This document shows, piece after piece, positions 41,586 to 52,601 of a stretch of 64,000 nt of DNA. Below the pieces are notes generated by a model, which saw only the letters and a program-made list of their open reading frames with translations, was not told where the DNA came from and searched no databases. The stretch's first letter is position 1. Each line of letters opens with the position of its first letter. The DNA lies in NCBI RefSeq assembly GCF_026151205.1, contig NC_087079.1, positions 3,553,230-3,617,229 on the forward strand. Direction: 5' to 3'. Source of the stretch: Bolinopsis microptera (lineage: Eukaryota > Ctenophora > Tentaculata > Lobata > Bolinopsidae). Both the position numbers and the translations under genes were made by a program.

Positions 41586-41699
41586 ATGATATCATAATAA
41601 ATATAAGTAGACATCCGATAATAAACTTGTTACATCCAGTACAACCCAAGACTAGATGTCAGCCGACTAACAAAAATAAAAAAAGCTAGCATGTTCATA

Positions 41700-43400
41700 G
41701 TTTTTCTAACGAGCATACGTAGATTGTAGCATGATGCACTATTGGGTCGCGCAATGCACTACTGTGTCGCGCGCGCATCCAACAATGCTTTCGTTAACGG
41801 GTGATACTCGTAAAATATCTGTTCCATATATTGGGACCGTCGACGAGTCAAACTCGGCGAGTCAAACTCGACGAGTCAAACTCGGCGCGCGTCCTGGTAG
41901 GTTGTAAACCTACAACTTTCGTACATCGGCAAAATGCACCACTGGGTCCCGCCAAGCTAGAAAGGCTTGACATCGTCAATCAAATAATTATGCTGTACGG
42001 AAATAGCTTTAATTCTACGTTATATTAAAAACTTTACATCATTTTTGAGATACAAAAATAAATTTTAAAATAAATAACTCTTTTGCTGCTTAGGTTTCTC
42101 AAACCAGAGCTTTCTCGCTTGCAGTAGCGCCCAACCTACTTGTGAAACAAGCGCGTCTCACAGTATGCGTAGACACATGGCTATGTGAAATGCTTAGGCG
42201 CGGCACCGCGCTTGACCCACATGCTATATAATACAGCGTCTAGCAACACAGCGCTGAAAACAAAAAAATGAAAAAGCTTTACCTGTTGGAGGACTTCGCC
42301 GCTTCGACGCGCCGCGCAAACTAGCATTCTTGCTTTGCAGAGCAACGATCTTGATTAATTGACGATGTCAATTCATGGCAGATCGGCGCGGCACAGCTCA
42401 GTAGTGCATTTCGCCGATCTAGCCAGTGTCGCTGTGAGAAGCCTCATTGAGTACGCGGCGCGGCACAGTAACGCATCGCGCTACAACGATCTCGACGGAT
42501 TGAAATCGTCATATAATCAACTTTACCTGGGGACCTCAGGCTATCATGTTCATAAACAACGAGATTCGGCGGAATGACAGGCTGAGCTTGGCCCAGTAAG
42601 AAGAAGCTATAATATATAAGCGGTGCGCCGCGCTTAAACCTAAAACCATAAACTTTAAATATTGTTAAGATATTAAACGAGTTTTTCGAGACTTCGTAGG
42701 ATATTAAAATTATACCCGTGCCAGTTCCAAATGTGAGTCAGCGCTTAAACTTGACCATTTTTAATGGTCTGGCCCGGCGCGCGAGAAGAAAGCAGCGCGC
42801 ATTACTTCGAAGAAATTTAGACGGGTAACATCAGTCAACGCTTAAACCAAAACACAAAAGCAGTTGGCAAAAGGAGCCAATTGCCTGCAAAAGCTTTACT
42901 AGCACCCGATTTACCACTTTTGAAGCACAAACTCAAACCTAAAACCGGCCAAGCACAAAAATTTGTTATCGCCACAATTGGGTTGATTGATTTCTAGTTA
43001 TTTATCAGCACGCGGCACTAATAATATAAAGTTCATTATTGAATTTCATATAGGCCATGGATCGTTTAACACATATAAAAAGGTTATTAGAGAATAACTT
43101 GTAGCGCGATGCACTACTGGGCCGCGCCGCGCATATTCTCGCAACCACAGATCGGCGAGATGCACCACTGGGCCTTGCCGAGCTAGGAAGGATTGACATT
43201 ATGAATCAAAAGAATAACTAATGCTGTTTGTAATCGATATTAATCAATTATTTAAAATAGTATTTGTGTTTGTTATTATTAACTATTGAGTTACGTTTAA
43301 TTAAAATATTTAAACACTTGCTCTAACCAGAGCCCTCTCGCTTGCAGTAGCGCGCGACCGCCGAAGGCAGTACGCGTATACACATGGCTATATGAATTTA
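41700..43400. repeat. GC-rich direct repeat pair with CpG-rich motifs
   Basis: Two related units can be aligned. 41930-42180 contains AATGCACCACTGGGTCCCGC and TCTCGCTTGCAGTAGCGC; 43090-43400 contains GATGCACCACTGGGCCTTGC and TCTCGCTTGCAGTAGCGC. Both carry ACACATGGCTATRTGAA shortly after. Between them, 42355-42420 has part of the motif inverted (CTCAGTAGTGCATTTCGCCG). The patch is much richer in CpG than its surroundings. No ORF has recognisable content. It may be a composite of one unknown transposon family. Confidence 0.55.
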
Positions 43401-43975
43401 AACACGACTACATTTCACAAAACAAAACGACGGGGACGCAGAAAGGATAAGGACAGTACACATTATTACGGACGGACATTATATACGGACGGAAGCTGCT
43501 ACTGAGTTGACGAGTATCTGATTGTTTTGATTATGGGTTTCTTGTTCATTAAAATAAGTGTGATCATACTTGTAGAGTATATTAATAATAAAACAAATAT
43601 TTATTTTTACGGCACAATCAAACAATATCAATAATAAATAAATCAGGGGAGGCCGAGGTTTGAAGATGTTTGAAGTGCCGAAGGCCACTGCTTATCTTTA
43701 GGATTTGAGAGTGACCTGTGCTTGAAACCCCCTCAACCATCCACTACGTCAATATACTTATTATACAAATATAGAAAAATATAATTATCTAAAATTGCTT
43801 ATTGGTCTAGTTTGGTGACACAGGAGAGCCCATTTGAGTTTTAGTTTCGGTTTTGGTTTTAAATCATATTTTAAAAGGTTAGCCATGTTTCATGGCAGAG
43901 AGAGATATCATGTGTGCAGAGCCGTACTGGATGTAGAATTTGAGATATAATATAGATTAGTTACCATGTATTAGG

Positions 43976-44324
43976 GTCACCAACTCCAACTCGTTCAGAA
44001 TGCAGCTGCTAAAGCTATAGTAGGACTATATAAATATGATCATCTAGGAGACACTCTGAAAGACCTTCATTGGCTGCCTATTAGTTACAGAATTCAATAG
44101 AAGTTATTGCTTCTCGTCTATAAATGTATTAATGGTATGGGACCAGATTATTTAAGTAACATGTTTAAATATGCCAATTATAATCATCTTATCTATTTGA
44201 CTGAACCTAGAGTATATTCACAGTATGGAGAAAGATCGTTTCAGAAAGTTGGCCCTAAATTATGGAATGAGCTGCCTCTTGAAATTAAGAACTGCATGTC
44301 ACTGGAATCTTTTAAAGTGCAAAA
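43976..44324 (+). pseudogene. LINE RT C-terminal fragment A
   Basis: Reads QLQLVQNAAAKAIVGLYKYD, DLHWLPISYRIQ, a TAG at 44098-44100, then KLLLLVYKCINGMGPDYLSN and GERSFQKVGPKLWNELP. This is the conserved C-terminal end of CR1/L2/Rex-type LINEs (HWLP...RI...LLL..YK...G...YL). The stop codon and lack of an RT core mark it as a dead fragment. It runs straight into fragment B. Confidence 0.8.
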
Positions 44325-44816
44325 ATGAAACCATTCCTCTCTGAAACTCAAATGCAAATCATCGTGCAATCTCTTATCATCAGTTCCCTTGACTACTGTA
44401 ATGCACTTTACTTTGGAGCTAATCATTCTGTTTTGAAACAGCTACAATCTCTGCTAAACAGAGCATGCCGCTTAGTCAAAGGTCTAAAGAAGAGAGAAGA
44501 AGTTGATCCCTACATAAAAGAACTTCATTGGCTCAAGGTACAAGAACGTATTGAATTTAAAATACTCCTGTTAACTTTCAAACTGCTCCATGGGCTAGCA
44601 CCTTCATACCTGTCAAACCTTGTTAAGTACAATTCCAGTGGTGGAAGAGATGGATCTCTTCATTGCCCCATAAACAGTCCACCCAGAGCCTTCTCATTAT
44701 CTGCTCCAAGATTATGGAACAATCTTCCTCAAGAAATCACGAAATGTGTAAACATCAAGGACTTTAAGGGAAAACTTAAAGCTCACCTGTTTAGAAAGTC
44801 CTTTGATTTGTACTGA
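44325..44816 (+). pseudogene. LINE RT C-terminal fragment B
   Basis: A 163-codon open stretch beginning MKPFLSETQMQIIVQSLIIS, with SSLDYCNALYFGAN, QSLLNRACRLVKGL, ELHWLKVQERIEFKILLLTF, APSYLSNLVKY and APRLWNNLPQEI, ending KAHLFRKSFDLY. It is the same region of a CR1/L2-like LINE as fragment A but diverged from it, and the two lie head to tail without a gap. It lacks the polymerase core. Confidence 0.8.
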
Positions 44817-44819
44817 GTA

Positions 44820-46256
44820 ACTAATCCTTTATTGAAGGTTAAAATTTAATTAAAATGTTTATTGTTTATCTTATAGCAGGTCAATTTCACGCTTTAAATT
44901 AAATTATTTTAGGCCATTAGTTTTCAAGGAGTTTTGGGCAACATTTAAGACAATAATCTTTTTTTTGCGTTTCACTGTGTCTGCCAACAAAATTGTAGTG
45001 CAGGTCGGAAAAGGAGGCTCTATCCTGGGACACCAACATTTTTTGGGTTGGCACCCGGGAGAAAGCTACCTTATTCTTTGTATTTTGTCTCAAGTACTAG
45101 AGCATCTTTTTCTTCTCTTTTTTACTGTCTCTACTTTTATGTTGCCCAGATTGTTTGGTATGACTGTATTGGATTTTCAGATATAATCTTTATCATCAGT
45201 TACTGTTCTGCAGTAAACTTCTTCAATCAATTTTTATAGTATATTGGAAACTTCAGATTGTTTGTATATTTGGAGTCTATAGAATTTCTATGGATTTTTT
45301 AAGGAATTTTTATTGAGTTTTTATAGAATTTTTAATATATCAGGGAATTTCATTTTTATAAACCTGATTTTTAAATTTGTTAGGCTGTTAAGTTTCATAC
45401 TGCGATTTCTTGTAGTCATTATCCTTTCCTCTAGTCCTCTGTTAGAAAACCTGCTAACCCTTCTTGGATATCTGCTTGTTAGGTACATCTGCCTTACTTA
45501 CTCACGTTATATTTTACAGTTTTTATCGCCTGTTTTCTGAACAGTTTCTTGTTCCACCACCGTCTAAGGCAAAGATGCACACTCTCGTTAATTTAAGTAT
45601 CATTTACAGCTGTGCATAAGGGTTAAATTTAAATTATTTAACCTTTTGGTGCTGTATAAAAATAACATTAATTTATTATTATTATTATTTATCTGAAAAC
45701 GTTTCTTTTTAAACACAAGATTATTCTCAATTTTCTTGTTGTGTTCCACAACTATGATATTAATTAATTTACTATTTTTTCAACGTTTCTACTGTTAAGT
45801 GCATACCCTTAACCTTGTAATTTAGTGTATCAAGTCTTTACAATTTTCTATGGTTTGGAACCTAAATGTGGATTGCTTTTCAGGTTTTCTTGTACCCTGA
45901 CTTGTTTTCGTGGCACACCTGTGCATTTTAAGTTGTTGTGCCACTATAATCTATAAGTTTAAATTATTATTATTTTTTATCTCGATTTTGAAGGGATAGC
46001 AAGTGCTTTTTAAGGTTAGATTTAATAATACCTGACGAGGCTGATAAGTCTGAATTTTTGGAAGAACCCGGGATTATTATCCATCTTCATTAGCATCACT
46101 TATTTTGAATACATAGGGGATGAGATCATTCCAAATTTTCGTAGAGGTGTACAAAAAGTTCTGTTGTTTTCTTGAAAAAATTTGTTGTCTTCTTGATTTA
46201 TGATTAAGGGAACTTAAAATAAAACTTATTGTCTCATTGAAAACTTATTATTTCAT
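44820..46256. other. non-coding, T-rich
   Basis: No gene supported. T-rich DNA with short open frames of hydrophobic residues that have no recognisable content, and short (TTA)n tracts near 45676 and 45967. Confidence 0.5.
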
Positions 46257-46301
46257 TGAGTACTGAATACTTCTTTACAATAAAACTATTGTAGGATTGT
46301 C

Positions 46302-47678
46302 ATGTCAGAGCATAGTAACATATCCCCAACTGCAGCTGAAGAAATGTGTTATCAGGACTTTGACAATTCAACTCAGATAAAACAGGAGTCTATAACTGAT
46401 ACTCAGTATTGTGACATTTCAACTCAAATAAAGTATGAGATAAAAACTGAGCAGAATTCTGACAATGTAGTTCAGATAAAACAGGACATTGAAACTGAGC
46501 AGGATTCAGATAATTTAACTACAATAAATCAGGCAGTTAAAACTGAGCAGGAAGAAAACTTGAACAGTTTAATTTGCCCGAAATGTGAAGCATATTTCCT
46601 CAATATTCATCGCTTTGTTAAACATATAAGAGCACACCATGAAAACAATATCAGTACAAATTTTAACTCTGATAAGTTAATGAGTGCTGAATCAGAAGAA
46701 ATGTTTAATCATTCAAGAACAACAACAAATGTGGAAAAGCCTTTTCAATGTAATGTTTGCTCTTATTGTTGTTCGTGCAGATCCAAACTTTTTACACATC
46801 AACGTATCCACATGGGAGACAAACCTTGTAATGGAAGCTCATCATCTTTTGCTCAGAATTCTTCTATCACAAAACATAATTGTCTTCATATGGGAGAAAA
46901 ACCCTTCAAGTGTAATGAATGCTCCTCATCTTTCTCTTATAAATCTGAACTCAGAGCACACCAGCGTGTACACACAGGAGAGAAACCGTTCAAGTGTAGT
47001 GAATGCTCCTCATCTTTCTCTCAGAAATCTCATCTCAGAACACACCAGCGTATCCACACAGGAGAGAAATCTTTCAAGTGTAATGAATGCTCTTTGTCTT
47101 TTTCTCAGAAATGTAGTCTCAGAGCACACCAGAGTATCCACACAGGAGAGAAACCGTTCAAGTGTAATGAATGCTCCTCATCTTTCTCTCAGAAATGTAC
47201 ACTCAGAAGACACCAGCGTGTACACACTGGAGAGAAATCCTTTAAGTGTAATGAATGCTCCTCATCTTTCTCTCAGAAATCTAATCTCAGAGCACACCAG
47301 CGTATTCATACAGGAGAGAAACCGTTCAAGTGTAGTGAATGCTCCTCATCTTTCTCTCGGAAATCTAATCTCGCAACACATCAGCGTATTCATACAGGAG
47401 AGAAACCGTTCAAGTGTAATGAATGCTCCTCATCCTTCTCTCAGAAATCTAATCTCAGAGCACACCAGCGTATTCATACAGGAGAGAAATCGTTCAAGTG
47501 TAGTGAATACTCCTCATCCTTCTCTCAGAAATCTAATCTCAGAGCACACCAGCGTATTCACACTGGAGAGAAACCGTTCAAGTGTAATGAATGCTCCTCA
47601 TCTTTCTCTCGGAAATCTAATCTCGCAACACATCAGCGTATCCACACAGGAGAGAAACGGGAAAACCTTCAAGTGTAG
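46302..47678 (+). CDS. C2H2 zinc-finger protein, copy 1
   Basis: A 458-aa probable DNA-binding regulator. The N-terminal 90 residues are acidic and hold several SUMO-type motifs ([16 protein letters not shown]). A divergent finger ([10 protein letters not shown]) follows, then about eleven C2H2 units joined by HTGEKPFKC linkers. One unit lacks a cysteine pair (CNGSSSSF) and another has its second Cys replaced by Tyr ([10 protein letters not shown]). Finger helices are nearly uniform (QKSNLRAH). The protein ends EKRENLQV because the last finger, intact in copy 4, is frameshifted: [18 protein letters not shown] can be read in another frame directly downstream. An AG acceptor lies 7 nt before the ATG. 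No KRAB, BTB or SCAN domain is visible. Confidence 0.9.
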   Translation: MSEHSNISPTAAEEMCYQDFDNSTQIKQESITDTQYCDISTQIKYEIKTEQNSDNVVQIKQDIETEQDSDNLTTINQAVKTEQEENLNSLICPKCEAYFLNIHRFVKHIRAHHENNISTNFNSDKLMSAESEEMFNHSRTTTNVEKPFQCNVCSYCCSCRSKLFTHQRIHMGDKPCNGSSSSFAQNSSITKHNCLHMGEKPFKCNECSSSFSYKSELRAHQRVHTGEKPFKCSECSSSFSQKSHLRTHQRIHTGEKSFKCNECSLSFSQKCSLRAHQSIHTGEKPFKCNECSSSFSQKCTLRRHQRVHTGEKSFKCNECSSSFSQKSNLRAHQRIHTGEKPFKCSECSSSFSRKSNLATHQRIHTGEKPFKCNECSSSFSQKSNLRAHQRIHTGEKSFKCSEYSSSFSQKSNLRAHQRIHTGEKPFKCNECSSSFSRKSNLATHQRIHTGEKRENLQV

Positions 47679-47990
47679 TAAATGCACCTTAACTTTTTCT
47701 CAGAGTTCAAATCTAAAAACTCATCAATGTATTTACACATTGAATGATCCATTTATTTTTCATTTATTTATAATTAACCTAATCTACATTTTATGGCATT
47801 TCATTTATTATTTTTGATATTCATGCGTTTTCTTATTGAAAGTTATTTCATTTACCATGACGATTGATTATAAATTGTTGTTGAACAATAAAGGGTATCA
47901 ATTTGAATTAATAATAAGATTGGCATTATTTATCATTTGTCTATGTGAGTACTGAATACTTCTAAACAATAAAACTATTGCAGGATTATC

Positions 47991-49184
47991 ATGTCAGAGC
48001 AAAGTAACATAATATCCCCAACTGCAGCTGAAGAAATGTGTTATCAGGACTTTGACAATTCAACTCAGATAAAACAGGAGTCTATAACTGATGCTCAGTA
48101 TTGTGACATTTCAACTCGAATAAAGCATGAGATAAAAACTGAGCAGAATTCTGACAATGTAGTTCAAATAAAACAGGAAATTGAAACTGAGCAGGATTCT
48201 GATAATTTAACTATGATAAATCAGGCAGTTAAAACTGAGCAGGAAGAAAACTTGAACGGTTTAATTTGCCCGAAATGTGAAGCCTATGTCTTAAATAATC
48301 ATCGCTTCTTTGAACATATGAGAGAGCACCATGAAAACAGTATCAGTACAAATTTGAACTCTGATAAATTAATAAGTGCTGAATCAGAAGATCACACAAG
48401 AGAGAAACCGTTCAAGTGTAATGAATGCTCCTCATCTTTCTCTTATAAATCTAATCTCATAGCACACCAGCGTATTCACACTGGAGAGAAACCGTTCAAG
48501 TGTAATGAATGCTCCTTGACTTTCTCTCAGAAATCTAATCTCAGAACACACCAGCGTATTCATACAGGAGAGAAACCGTTCAAGTGTAGTGAATGCTCCT
48601 CAACTTTCTCTCGGAAATCTCATCTCAGAACACATCAGCTTATTCACACAGGAGAGAAACCTTTCAAGTGTAATGAATGCTCCTCATCCTTCTCTCAGAA
48701 ATCTAATCTCAGAGCACACCAGCGTATTCACACAGGAGAGAAACCGCTTAAGTGTAATGAATGCTCCTCATCTTTCACTCAGAAATCTAATCTCAGAACA
48801 CACCAGTGTATTCATACAGGAGAGAAACCGTTCAAGTGTAGTGAATGCTCCTCAACTTTCTCTCGGAAATCTCATCTCAGAACACATCAGCTTATTCACA
48901 CAGGAGAGAAACCTTTCAAGTGTAATGAATGCTCCTCATCCTTCTCTCAGAAATCTAATCTCAGAGCACACCAGCGTATTCACACTCGAGAGAAACCGTT
49001 CATGTGTAGCGAATGCTCCGTATCTTTCTCTCAGAAATCTACTCTCACAAGACATAATCGTTGTCACACAAAAGAGAAACCTTTCAAGTGTAGAGAATGC
49101 TCCTTATCTTTCTCTTGGAAATCTAATCTCACAACACATCAGCGTATCCACACAGGAGAGAAACGGGAAAACCTTCAAGTGTAG
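47991..49184 (+). CDS. C2H2 zinc-finger protein, copy 2
   Basis: A 397-aa paralogue of copy 1 with the same SUMO-motif N-terminus and the [10 protein letters not shown] finger, followed by nine C2H2 units. A two-finger block ([14 protein letters not shown] plus [14 protein letters not shown]) occurs twice, a sign of unequal exchange within the array. The penultimate fingers FMCSECSVSFSQKSTL and FKCRECSLSFSWKSNL are the most divergent. It shares with copy 1 the frameshift that truncates the terminal finger (ending EKRENLQV). The poly(A) signal AATAAA of copy 1 lies 99 nt upstream of its ATG, and an AG acceptor (ATTGCAG) 7-8 nt upstream. Confidence 0.9.
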   Translation: MSEQSNIISPTAAEEMCYQDFDNSTQIKQESITDAQYCDISTRIKHEIKTEQNSDNVVQIKQEIETEQDSDNLTMINQAVKTEQEENLNGLICPKCEAYVLNNHRFFEHMREHHENSISTNLNSDKLISAESEDHTREKPFKCNECSSSFSYKSNLIAHQRIHTGEKPFKCNECSLTFSQKSNLRTHQRIHTGEKPFKCSECSSTFSRKSHLRTHQLIHTGEKPFKCNECSSSFSQKSNLRAHQRIHTGEKPLKCNECSSSFTQKSNLRTHQCIHTGEKPFKCSECSSTFSRKSHLRTHQLIHTGEKPFKCNECSSSFSQKSNLRAHQRIHTREKPFMCSECSVSFSQKSTLTRHNRCHTKEKPFKCRECSLSFSWKSNLTTHQRIHTGEKRENLQV

Positions 49185-49499
49185 TAAATGCACCTTAACT
49201 TTTTCTCAGAGTTTAAATCTAAAAACACATCAATGTATTTACATAGCATTGAATGATCCATTTATTTTTGATTTATTTATAATTAACCTAATCTACATTT
49301 TATGGCATTTCATTTATTATTTTTGATATTCATGCGTTTTCTTATTGAAAGTTTTTTCATTTACCATGACGATTGATTATAAATTGTTGTTGAACAATAA
49401 AGGGTATCAATTTGAATTAATAATAAGATTGGCATTATTTATCATTTGTCTATGTGAGTACTGAATACTTCTAAACAATAAAACTATTGCAGGATTATC

Positions 49500-50696
49500 A
49501 TGTCAGAGCATAGTAACATATCCCCAACTGCAGCTGAAGAAATGTGTTATCAGGACTTTGACAATTCAACTCAGATAAAACAGGAGTCTATAACTGATGC
49601 TCAGTATTGTGACATTTCAACTCAAATAAAGCATGAGATAAAAACTGAGCAGAATTCTTACAATGTAGTTCAGATAAAATAGGAGATTGAAACTGAGCAG
49701 GATTCAGATAATTTAACTACGATAAATCAGGCAGTTAAAACTGAGCAGGAAGAAAACTTGAACGGTTTAATTTGCCCGAAATGTGAAGCCTATGTTCTAA
49801 ATAATCACCACTTCTTTGAACATGTGAGAGAACACCATGAAAACAATATCAGTACAAATTTGAACTCTGATAAATTAATAAGTGCTGAATCAGAAGAAAT
49901 GGTTAATCATCCAAGAACAACAACAAATGTGGAAAAGCCTTTTCAATGTAATGTTTGCTCCTATTGTTGCTCGTGCAAATCTTAACTTATTGCACATCAA
50001 CATATCCACATGGAAGACAAACCTTGTAATGGATGCTCATCATCTTTTGCTGAGAAATCTTCTCTCACAAGACATAATTGTCTTCATACAGAAGTAAAAC
50101 CCTTTAAATGTAATGAATGCTCCTCATCTTACTCTCAGAAATCTGAACTCAGAGCACATCATACAGGAGAGAAACCGTTCAAGTGCAGTGAATGCTCCTC
50201 ATCTTTCTCTCAGAAATCTCATCTCAGAAAACATCAGCTTATTCACACAGGAGAGAAACCTTTCAAGTGTAATGAATGCTCCTCATCTTTCTCTCAGAAA
50301 TCTAATCTCGTCTCACATTATCGTTGTCACACTGGAGAGGAACCTTTCAAGTGTAATGAATGCTCCTCATCTTTCTCTTATAAATCTAATCTCATAGCAC
50401 ACCAGCGTATTCATACAGGAGAGAAACCTTTCAAGTGTAATGAATGCTCCTCATCTTTCTCTCGGAAATGTACTCTCAGAAAACACCAGCGTGTACACAC
50501 AGGAGAGAAACCTTTCAAGTGTAATGAATGCTCCTCATCTTTCTCTCAGAAATATGATCTCAGAGCACACCAGCGTATTCATACAGGAGAGAAACCGTTC
50601 AAGTGTAGTGAATGCTCCTTGTCTTTCTCTCAGAAATCTCATCTCAGAACACACCAGCGTATCCACACTGGAGAGAAACGGGAAACCCTTGACTAA
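49500..50696 (+). pseudogene. C2H2 zinc-finger gene, copy 3, two nonsense codons
   Basis: Same gene structure and a single continuous frame, but interrupted by TAG at 49680-49682 (after VVQIK, where copies 2 and 4 have a sense codon) and by TAA near 49983 (after SCKS). Beyond them, fingers read normally from CNGCSSSFAEKSSLTRH to [18 protein letters not shown]. One linker/helix is shortened (ELRAHHTGEKP). It ends EKRETLD, again missing the last finger. Promoter-side sequence and AATAAA are preserved, so it may still be transcribed. A truncated 60-residue peptide is the only product expected from the first ATG. Confidence 0.9.
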
Positions 50697-51008
50697 GTTT
50701 AGTAAATGCACCTTAACTTTTTCTCAGAGTTCAAATCTAAAAACATATCTGCATCAGTGTATCTACACAGCATATGAATGATCCATTTTTGTTGATTTAT
50801 TTAGATAATTAATTTAATCTGCATTTTATGGCATTTTATTAAAAGTTTTCGTATTTTATGTTATTTCTTTCAACATGACGATTGATTATAGATTTTTGTT
50901 GAACAATAAAGGGTGTCAATTTGAATTAATAATAAGATTGGCATTATTCATCATTCGTCTATGTTAATACTGAATACTTCTTTACAATAAAACTATTGCA
51001 GGATTGCC

Positions 51009-52601
51009 ATGTCAGAGCATAGTAACATATCCCCAACTGCAGCTGAAGAAATGTGTTATCAGGACTTTGACAATTCAACTCAGATAAAACAGGAGTCTAT
51101 AAATGATGCTCAGTATTGTGACATTTCAACTCAAATAAAGCATGAGATAAAAACTGAGCAGAATTCTGACAATGTAGTTCAGATAAAACAGGAGATTGAA
51201 ACTGAGCAGGATTCAGATAATTTAACTACGATAAATCAGGCAGTTAAAACTGAGCAGGAAGAAAACTTGAACGGTTTAATTTGCCCAAAATGTGAAGCCT
51301 ATGTCCTAAATAATCATCGCTTCTTTGAACATATGAGAGAACACCATGAAAACAGTATCAGTACAAATTTGAACTCTGATAAATTAATAAGTGCTGAATC
51401 AGAAGATCACACAAGAGAGAAACCTTTCAAGTGTAATGAATGCTCCACATCTTTCTCTTATAAATCTAATCTCATAGCACACCAGCGTATTCACACTGGA
51501 GAGAAACCGTTCAAGTGTAATGAATGCTCCTCATCTTACTCTCAGAAATCTAATCTCAGAAGACACCAGCGTATTCACACAGGAGATACACCTTTCAAGT
51601 GTAATGAATGCTCCTTATATTTCTCTCAGAAATCTAATCTCATAGCACACCAGCGTATTCACACAGGAGAGAAACCGTTCAAGTGTAATGAATGCTCCTT
51701 GTCTTTTTCTCAGAAATATAATCTCAGAGCACATCAGCGTATTCATACAGGAGAGAAGCCGTTCAAGTGTAATGAATGCTCCTTGTCTTTTTCTCAGAAA
51801 TATAATCTCAGAGCACATCAGCGTATTCATACAGGAGAGAAACCGTTCAAGTGCAGTGAATGCTCCTCATCTTACTCTCAGAAATCTAATCTCAGAAGAC
51901 ACCAGCGTATTCACACAGGAGATAAACCTTTCAAGTGTAATGATTGCTCCTTATCTTTCTCTCAGAAATCTAATCTCAGAACACACCAGCGTATTCACAC
52001 AGGAGAGAAACCGTTCAAGTGTAATGAATGCTCCTTGTCTTTTTCTCAGAAATATAATCTCAGAGCACATCAGCGTGTACACACAGGAGAGAAACCTTTC
52101 AAGTGTAATGAATGCTCCTTGTCTTTTTCTCAGAAATCTAATCTCAGAACACACCAGCGTATTCACACAGTAGAGAAATCCTTCAAGTGTAATGAATGCT
52201 CATCATCTTTCTCTCAGAAATTTAGTCTCAGTGCACACCAGCGTGTACACACAGGAGAGAAACCGTTCAAGTGTAGCGAATGCTCCTCAACTTTCACTCT
52301 GAAATGTCATCTCAGAGCACACCAAAGTATTCACACAGGAGAGAAACCTCACAAGTGTAGTGAATGCTCCTCATCTTTCTCTCAGAAATCTACTCTGAGA
52401 CAACAGCAGCGCATTCACACAGGAGAGAAACCGTTTAAATGTAATGAATGCCCTTCATCTTTCTCTCAGAAATCTAATCTCAGAGCACACCAGCGTATTC
52501 ATACAGGAGAGAAACAGTTCAAGTGTAGTGAATGCTCCCTGTCTTTTTCTCAGAGTTCGAAACTAAAAACACATCAGTGTATCTACACAGCGTATGAATG
52601 A
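51009..52601 (+). CDS. C2H2 zinc-finger protein, copy 4
   Basis: A 530-aa, longest and probably most ancestral member: acidic SUMO-motif N-terminus, [10 protein letters not shown] finger, then about fourteen C2H2 units. Helices are dominated by QKSNLRxH and QKYNLRAH. One unit has lost its first His (STLRQQQRIH), and the last ends in Tyr instead of His (KTHQCIY). The terminal finger [18 protein letters not shown] is in frame here, unlike in copies 1-3. The downstream signal corresponding to AATAAA in the other copies reads AATAGA. The uniform fingers suggest binding to a short repeated, adenine-rich site, judging from Q at -1 and N at +3. Confidence 0.9.
   Translation: MSEHSNISPTAAEEMCYQDFDNSTQIKQESINDAQYCDISTQIKHEIKTEQNSDNVVQIKQEIETEQDSDNLTTINQAVKTEQEENLNGLICPKCEAYVLNNHRFFEHMREHHENSISTNLNSDKLISAESEDHTREKPFKCNECSTSFSYKSNLIAHQRIHTGEKPFKCNECSSSYSQKSNLRRHQRIHTGDTPFKCNECSLYFSQKSNLIAHQRIHTGEKPFKCNECSLSFSQKYNLRAHQRIHTGEKPFKCNECSLSFSQKYNLRAHQRIHTGEKPFKCSECSSSYSQKSNLRRHQRIHTGDKPFKCNDCSLSFSQKSNLRTHQRIHTGEKPFKCNECSLSFSQKYNLRAHQRVHTGEKPFKCNECSLSFSQKSNLRTHQRIHTVEKSFKCNECSSSFSQKFSLSAHQRVHTGEKPFKCSECSSTFTLKCHLRAHQSIHTGEKPHKCSECSSSFSQKSTLRQQQRIHTGEKPFKCNECPSSFSQKSNLRAHQRIHTGEKQFKCSECSLSFSQSSKLKTHQCIYTAYE

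Noticed and set aside
46684-47817. Long overlapping frame (377 codons) inside zinc-finger copy 1, with similar ones in copies 2-4
   Set aside because: It is the second frame of the repeated finger DNA; the period of 84 bp keeps it open. It has no domain, while the other frame encodes perfect C2H2 fingers.
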